A DNA stretch of 9,775 bases from Actinomycetota bacterium (lineage in GTDB: Bacteria > Actinomycetota > Thermoleophilia > Solirubrobacterales > Solirubrobacteraceae): the NCBI GenBank assembly GCA_019348435.1, contig JAHWJM010000068.1, positions 1-9,775 on the forward strand. Direction: 5' to 3'. Positions 5,937 through 9,775 of the stretch are shown one piece after another. The translations under genes and the position numbers were made by a program. How positions within the stretch are numbered: the stretch's first letter is position 1; every line of letters begins with the position of its first letter. The notes under the pieces are model-generated. The model was not told where the DNA came from, did not search any database, and worked only from the letters and a program-made list of their open reading frames with translations.

Positions 5937-6713
5937 ATGCCCGAGCTTGAGATCCGCAACCTCCACGTCCAGGTCGAGGACGAGAAGATCCTCAAGGGCG
6001 TAGACCTCCTGGTCAAGCCCGGTGAGATCCACGCGCTGATGGGCCCCAACGGCTCCGGCAAGTCGACCCTGGCCAACGCGGTCATGGGTCATCCGAGCCT
6101 CGAGGTGACCGAGGGGCAGATCCTGTTCGGCGGCGAGGACATCACGGAGGCCGACACCGACGAGCGCGCCCGCATGGGCCTCTTCATGGCCTTTCAGTAC
6201 CCGGTCGCGATCCCCGGCGTGACGATCACGAAGTACCTGCGGATGGTCATGAACGCCCACCGCGAGGCGCGCGGCGAGGCCGACATCTCGCTCAAGGAGT
6301 TCCGCAAGACCGTCGAGGCTGCGATGGAGCTCGTCAACGTGCCGCGCGAGTTCAGCTCGCGCTACCTCAACGAGGGCTTCTCCGGTGGCGAGAAGAAGCG
6401 CCTGGAGATCCTGCAGCTCGCGCTGCAGAAGCCCAAGCTCGCGGTCCTCGACGAGACGGACTCGGGCCTGGACATCGACGCGCTCAACGTCGTCGCGCAC
6501 GGCGTCAACACCGTCGCCTCCGGCGAGGACATGGGCGTCCTGATCATCACCCACTACCAGCGCATCCTGCACATGGTCACGCCGACCCGCGTGTCGATCA
6601 TGTTCGAGGGGCGGATCGCGACGGAGGGCGGGCCCGAGCTCGTCGACCGCCTCGAGGCCGAGGGGTACGCCGGGATCCGCGAAGAGGCCGGCGCCGCCCC
6701 GGCGCACGGATGA
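5937..6713 (+). CDS. sufC: SUF system ATPase SufC
   Basis: A 258-residue soluble ABC-type ATPase that energises the SufBC(D) scaffold during Fe-S cluster assembly. The nucleotide-binding motifs are complete: Walker A GPNGSGKST at 36-44, Q-loop Q87 in AFQYPV, signature FSGGEKKR at 148-155, Walker B with the SufC-typical LDETDSGLDID at 171-181, and the H-loop ITHYQR with H206. Length and the ETDSGLDID block separate it from transporter ATPases, and no transmembrane partner is encoded nearby. The start at ATG 5937 has a GAGGA 5 bases upstream. It precedes sufS by 55 bases in the same direction. Here sufC comes before sufB, unlike the common actinobacterial B-D-C order. Confidence 0.97.
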   Translation: MPELEIRNLHVQVEDEKILKGVDLLVKPGEIHALMGPNGSGKSTLANAVMGHPSLEVTEGQILFGGEDITEADTDERARMGLFMAFQYPVAIPGVTITKYLRMVMNAHREARGEADISLKEFRKTVEAAMELVNVPREFSSRYLNEGFSGGEKKRLEILQLALQKPKLAVLDETDSGLDIDALNVVAHGVNTVASGEDMGVLIITHYQRILHMVTPTRVSIMFEGRIATEGGPELVDRLEAEGYAGIREEAGAAPAHG

Positions 6714-6768
6714 GCGCGCACCCTCGCTCGCCCGTCGTACGTCGCGAGCCGGACGGTGGGCCCTCCCG

Positions 6769-7986
6769 ATGAGCACTCTGGCCGACACGCCGCTGGCCAC
6801 CGACTTTCCCTGCCTGCGGCGCGAGGGGATCGTCTACATGGACTCGGCTGCGACGTCGCAGACGCCGCAGCCGGTCATCGCCGCGATGGCCGACTACTAC
6901 GAGCACCATCGCGGCACCGTGCACCGCAGCGTCTACGCGCTGGCAGCGGAGGCGACCGAGCTCTTCGAGGGCGCGCGCGACCGCATCGCGGCGTTCGTCA
7001 ACTGGCCGGCGGATTGCACGATCTTCACGAAGAACGCGACCGAGGCGCTGAACCTCGTCGCCTACTCGTGGGGCCGGGCGAACGTCGGGCCCCGTGACCG
7101 CGTGGTCGTCACGCAGCTCGAACATCACTCGAACTTCGTTCCCTGGCACATGCTCTGCAGGCAGACCGGGGCGCAGTTCGAGATGGTCGAGGTCGACGAC
7201 GAGTGCATGCTCGACCTCGAGCAGCTCGACGAGCTGCTCGCCACCGGCAACGTCAAGCTCGTCGCCGTCGGCCACGTCTCGAACGCCGCCGGAACGATCA
7301 ACCCGGTCGCGGAGATCGTCCGGCGCGCGCATGCCGCGGGCGCCGTCGTCGTCGTCGACGGGTCGCAGGCCGTGCCGCAGACGCCGGTCGACCTCGGCGA
7401 GCTCGACGCCGACTTCTACGCCTGGACCGGGCACAAGCTCTACGGCCCGACGGGGGTCGGCGTCCTGCACGGGCGCAAGGAACTGCTCGACGCGATGCCG
7501 CCGTTCATCGGCGGCGGTCACATGATCGCCTCGGTCTCCGTCGACGAGATCCGCTGGGGCCAGCTGCCCGCGAAGTTCGAGGCCGGGACGTCGAACATCG
7601 CCGAGGCGATCGGCCTCGGCGCCGCCGTCGACTTTGTCGCCGGCATCGGGATGCAGAGCATCCGGGCGCACGAGCGCGACCTGTGCGCCTACGCGCTCGA
7701 TCGTCTCGCCGAGCTGCCCGACGTCACGCTCATGGGCCCGCTCGACGCCGATCGCCGCGGGGCGCTCGTCGCCTTCACCTTGGATATCGCCCACCCGCAC
7801 GACATTGCCGAGATCCTCGGCTCGAGCGGCGTCTGCGTCCGCGCCGGCCACCATTGCGCACAGCCGCTCATGCAGCGCTTCGGCGTCGCCGCGACCACGC
7901 GCGCCTCCTTCGCCGTCCACAACACGCGCGCCGACGTCGACGCGCTGATCGACGGCCTCAACGACGTACGCAGGATCTTCGGATGA
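6769..7986 (+). CDS. sufS: Cysteine desulfurase SufS
   Basis: A 405-residue PLP enzyme (class V aminotransferase fold, type II desulfurase) converting cysteine to alanine and leaving a persulfide for cluster assembly. The PLP lysine is K223 in GHKLYGPTG, the cofactor aspartate lies in VVDGSQAVPQ (D197), the histidine stacking on PLP is within LEHHSN (118-122), and the active-site cysteine is C363 in RAGHHCAQPLM. That motif and the length match SufS/CsdA rather than IscS/NifS. The N-terminal DFPCLRREGIVYMDSAATSQTPQPV is the usual family opening, supporting ATG 6769, although its Shine-Dalgarno (GGTGGG) is weak. The stop overlaps the ATG of an eight-codon reading frame leading into the sufU-like gene, so tight translational linkage is likely. 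Confidence 0.97.
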   Translation: MSTLADTPLATDFPCLRREGIVYMDSAATSQTPQPVIAAMADYYEHHRGTVHRSVYALAAEATELFEGARDRIAAFVNWPADCTIFTKNATEALNLVAYSWGRANVGPRDRVVVTQLEHHSNFVPWHMLCRQTGAQFEMVEVDDECMLDLEQLDELLATGNVKLVAVGHVSNAAGTINPVAEIVRRAHAAGAVVVVDGSQAVPQTPVDLGELDADFYAWTGHKLYGPTGVGVLHGRKELLDAMPPFIGGGHMIASVSVDEIRWGQLPAKFEAGTSNIAEAIGLGAAVDFVAGIGMQSIRAHERDLCAYALDRLAELPDVTLMGPLDADRRGALVAFTLDIAHPHDIAEILGSSGVCVRAGHHCAQPLMQRFGVAATTRASFAVHNTRADVDALIDGLNDVRRIFG

Positions 7987-8009
7987 CCGCGACCCAGGAA
8001 GCGCGATGA
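7983..8009 (+). other. Eight-codon bridging reading frame between sufS and sufU
   Basis: An ATG at 7983-7985 overlaps the sufS stop (ATGA) and opens MTATQEAR, whose TGA at 8007-8009 overlaps the sufU start (again ATGA). Ribosomes could re-initiate through this minigene to couple sufS and sufU translation. The sufU Shine-Dalgarno (AGGA, 7996-7999) lies inside it. Whether it is translated cannot be seen from sequence. Confidence 0.3.
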
Positions 8010-8461
8010 GCATGGACTCGATCTACCGCGAAGAGATTCTCGAGCACTACAAGCGCCCGCACAACTGGGGCCACCTCGACCCGCACGACCTGACGTTCAA
8101 GGACTCAAACCCGCTCTGCGGCGACGAGCTCGCGGTCGAGATCCGCACGACGGACGAGGGCAAGATCGACGATCTGCGCTTCTCCGGCCACGGCTGCGCG
8201 ATCAGCCAGGCCTCGGCCTCGATGACCTCCGACGAGGTCAAGGGCATGACGATCGACGAGCTCATCAAGCTCGATCGCCAGTACATCCTGGACCTGCTCG
8301 GCATCCAGATCTCCGCCACGCGCATGAAGTGCGCGCTGCTGACGCTGAAGGTGCTGAAGGGTGCGGCGCTGGGCCAGCCGGTGGACTGGGAGCCCGAGAC
8401 GCCGCCGAGCGAGGCGGAGGGCGGGCTGGAGCGCCACCCGACGGGCGCCGACCAGCTGTAG
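8006..8461 (+). CDS. sufU: SufU/IscU-like Fe-S cluster assembly protein, short form
   Basis: A 151-residue NifU_N/IscU-fold protein that would accept persulfide sulfur from SufS, as SufU does, or act as a cluster scaffold. The ligands are present: C38 with D40 in NPLCGDEL, C64 in GHGCAISQASASM and C109 in TRMKCALL. A lysine, not the IscU histidine, precedes the third cysteine, as in SufU proteins. However, only 44 residues separate C64 and C109, close to IscU and well short of the roughly 60 in typical SufU (Bacillus, Mycobacterium), so the characteristic SufU insertion is missing. The C-terminus (about 127-151) is acidic and Pro-rich. AGGA lies 6 bases before ATG 8006; a second ATG at 8012 is possible. 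The family is certain; scaffold against sulfur-transfer role is open. Confidence 0.92.
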   Translation: MSMDSIYREEILEHYKRPHNWGHLDPHDLTFKDSNPLCGDELAVEIRTTDEGKIDDLRFSGHGCAISQASASMTSDEVKGMTIDELIKLDRQYILDLLGIQISATRMKCALLTLKVLKGAALGQPVDWEPETPPSEAEGGLERHPTGADQL

Positions 8462-8513
8462 GTCGATCGTTCCGCGGACTTGCCGCATCCCACCACGCCG
8501 CGCCCCGGGCGGC

Positions 8514-8519
8514 TACACT
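8514..8519 (+). promoter_or_regulatory. Possible -10 element before the Rieske ferredoxin gene
   Basis: TACACT fits TANNNT and lies in the 112-base gap between sufU and the Rieske gene, about 55 bases before its ATG. A GC-rich stem (GCCGC...GCGGC) directly precedes it. No good -35 is found at normal spacing. If real, Rieske-sufB would have a second, internal promoter. Confidence 0.3.
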
Positions 8520-8573
8520 CCGTGAAAGCAAATCCGAGTGCGCAGGACGGGATTGGCGCGCCGGCTGTCATCC

Positions 8574-8891
8574 ATGAGCGAGATCCTCGACATCTGCCTT
8601 CTCTCCGAGCTGCCGCCGGGCACGTCGCGCCTGGTCGAGTGGGAGGACCTCGAGATCGGGGTCTTCAACTGCAACGGCGAGCTGCTGGCGATCGAGGACC
8701 GCTGCTCGCACGACGACGGGAACCTCGCCGACGGCGAGTTCGACCCGGAGCGGTGCACGGTCGAGTGCCCGCGCCACGGGTCCCTGTTCGATCTTCATAC
8801 CGGCAAGCCGATGACCCTGCCGGCGTACGTGCCCATCGAGACGTTCCCAGTCCGCGTCGAGGACGACATGATCAAGCTGGAGGTTGAGTAA
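8574..8891 (+). CDS. Rieske [2Fe-2S] ferredoxin (non-haem oxygenase-type ferredoxin subunit)
   Basis: A 105-residue soluble Rieske protein. The cluster ligands are in order: C44-S-H46 (DRCSHDDGNL) and C65-P-R-H68 (VECPRHGSLFD), followed by the usual GKPMTLPA turn and a final beta strand (FPVRVEDDMIKLEVE). The size equals that of stand-alone Rieske ferredoxins such as those of aromatic dioxygenases, and no oxygenase is near. It sits between sufU and sufB and its stop is only 5 bases before the sufB ATG, so it is translated with the suf genes. It probably supplies or relays electrons in cluster assembly, or is itself a client of it. Start: ATG 8574 gives the normal family N-terminus; an in-frame GTG at 8538 would add 12 Arg/Ser-rich residues. 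Neither has a good Shine-Dalgarno. The exact role is inferred from context. Confidence 0.92.
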   Translation: MSEILDICLLSELPPGTSRLVEWEDLEIGVFNCNGELLAIEDRCSHDDGNLADGEFDPERCTVECPRHGSLFDLHTGKPMTLPAYVPIETFPVRVEDDMIKLEVE

Positions 8892-8896
8892 CCGCT

Positions 8897-9775
8897 ATGG
8901 CAACTCCCGAGACCCTCGCCGAGCAGGCAAGCCTGCAGGGAATCAACTCCGACTACACGGAGAAGTACGGCTTCCACGACGCTGAGAACTATCTCTACAA
9001 GGCGCCGAAGGGCCTGACGAAGGAGCTCGTCGAGAAGATCTCCGAGTTCAAGTCAGAGCCGCAGTGGATGCTGGACTTCCGCCTCAAGGCGCTGGAGTAC
9101 TTCCTCGCCCGCCCGATGCCGACGTGGGGCTCGCCGCATCTGGCCGAGGTCGACTTCGACAACATCCATTACTTCGTGCGCGCGTCCGAGAAGGCCGAGC
9201 GCTCCTGGGACGACGTCCCCGAGGACGTCAAGAAGACCTTCGACCGGCTCGGCATTCCCGAGGCCGAGCGCAAGTTCCTCGCCGGCGTCGGCGCGCAGTA
9301 CGAGTCCGAGGTCGTCTACCACCAGATCAACGAGCAGCTCGAGGCGCAGGGCGTCATCTTCATGGACATGGACACGGGCCTGCGCGAGCACGAGGACCTG
9401 ATCAAGGAGTACTTCGCGACGATCATCCCGGCCAACGACAACAAGCTCGCGGCGCTCAACAGCGCGGTCTGGTCGGGCGGCTCGTTCGTCTACGTCCCGC
9501 CGGGCGTCCACATCGAGATGCCGCTGCAGGCCTACTTCCGCATCAACACCGAGAACATGGGCCAGTTCGAGCGCACGCTGATCATCGCCGACGAGGGCTC
9601 CTACGTGCACTACGTCGAGGGCTGCACCGCCCCGGTGTGGAGCACGGACTCGCTGCACTCCGCGGTGGTCGAGCTGATCGCCAAGCCGGGCGCGCGGATC
9701 CGCTACACGACCGTGCAGAACTGGTCGCAGAACGTCTACAACCTCGTCACCAAGCGCGCGGTCGCCGAGACCGAG
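8897..9775 (+). CDS. sufB: SUF Fe-S cluster scaffold protein SufB (5' part, runs off the window)
   Basis: The first 293 residues of SufB; full-length members have about 470, so the C-terminal third is outside the window. SufB is the scaffold on which SufC drives de novo cluster assembly, normally with SufD. Family stretches are evident: YGFHDAENYLYKAPKGL (24-40), SEPQWMLDFRLKALEYF (53-69), NKLAALNSAVWSGGSFVYVP (182-201), the ERTLIIADEGSYVHYVEGC block (225-243) and the start of the beta-helix core (IRYTTVQNWSQNVYNLVTKR). C243 in YVEGCTAP corresponds to the E. coli SufB C254 implicated in sulfur transfer. The ATG lies 5 bases after the Rieske stop; a GGAGG at 8879-8883, inside the Rieske gene, is 13 bases upstream. 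SufB is clear rather than SufD from the N-terminal part. sufD may follow beyond the edge. Confidence 0.96.
   Translation, partial: MATPETLAEQASLQGINSDYTEKYGFHDAENYLYKAPKGLTKELVEKISEFKSEPQWMLDFRLKALEYFLARPMPTWGSPHLAEVDFDNIHYFVRASEKAERSWDDVPEDVKKTFDRLGIPEAERKFLAGVGAQYESEVVYHQINEQLEAQGVIFMDMDTGLREHEDLIKEYFATIIPANDNKLAALNSAVWSGGSFVYVPPGVHIEMPLQAYFRINTENMGQFERTLIIADEGSYVHYVEGCTAPVWSTDSLHSAVVELIAKPGARIRYTTVQNWSQNVYNLVTKRAVAETE

Noticed and set aside
4070..5950. Plus-strand open frame of 626 codons opposite the kinase
   Set aside because: Low-complexity Arg/Gly/Ala translation. It overlaps the kinase domain and the regulator gene in the wrong frame and has no family signature.
6726..6749. GCTCGC-N12-GCGAGC inverted repeat between sufC and sufS
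   Set aside because: Short GC-only arms, a long loop and no T-tract. Such repeats are common by chance at this base composition.
5712..6800. Minus-strand open frame opposite sufC
   Set aside because: It mirrors the sufC coding sequence and has no recognisable motif. The plus-strand gene has every ABC motif.
6598..8013. Minus-strand open frame of 471 codons opposite sufS
   Set aside because: Composition (Asp/Arg/Val-rich) is typical of the complement of a GC-rich gene. sufS is intact on the other strand.
9053..9658. Minus-strand open frame opposite sufB
   Set aside because: The plus strand encodes an unmistakable SufB; the antisense translation shows no domain.

Overview
The window is GC-rich DNA (very high G+C at third codon positions, several GTG starts). 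It most resembles an actinobacterial genome, plausibly a Thermoleophilia/Solirubrobacterales-type lineage. The lineage is an inference from base composition, TANNNT-type -10 elements, a PknB-like kinase and the SUF gene set; no rRNA or other marker is present. No tRNA, rRNA, CRISPR array, insertion sequence or phage gene was seen. No gene-free gap exceeds about 135 bases.

Left part (1-2397, minus strand). Read in the direction of transcription, the order is a sigma-70 family factor, a 60-residue helical protein of unknown function, a membrane fatty-acid desaturase with three intact histidine boxes, and the remains of an acyltransferase-3 family gene. The acyltransferase runs off the left edge and is broken: its family signatures lie in alternating frames and the central catalytic segment appears to be missing.

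Middle part (2398-5308). A 133-base divergent control region separates the sigma gene from a plus-strand gene for a protein with an N-terminal FHA domain and a C-terminal LuxR/GerE-like helix-turn-helix. It holds a CRP/FNR-like dyad and a second perfect inverted repeat. The FHA gene is convergent, with a 15-base gap, to a minus-strand gene for a membrane Ser/Thr protein kinase with a predicted extracytoplasmic seven-repeat beta-propeller. An FHA domain binds phosphothreonine, so kinase, FHA-HTH regulator and sigma factor could form one signalling module. That link is inferred from domains and adjacency only.

Right part (5397-9775, plus strand). This is a SUF iron-sulfur cluster assembly operon in the order Rrf2-type regulator (sufR-like), sufC (ATPase), sufS (cysteine desulfurase), a sufU-like scaffold or sulfur-transfer protein, a small Rieske [2Fe-2S] ferredoxin, and sufB (cut by the window edge). 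SufS takes sulfur from cysteine, the SufU-like protein would accept it, SufB with SufC (and SufD, not in view) would build the cluster, and the Rrf2 protein with three cysteines would sense cluster status and control transcription. The gene order (C-S-U before B), the lack of the usual SufU insertion, and the Rieske gene with its own possible promoter are the distinctive points. Nothing here clearly proves a wholly new system. The kinase/FHA-HTH/sigma neighbourhood and the unusual suf arrangement are the best leads.
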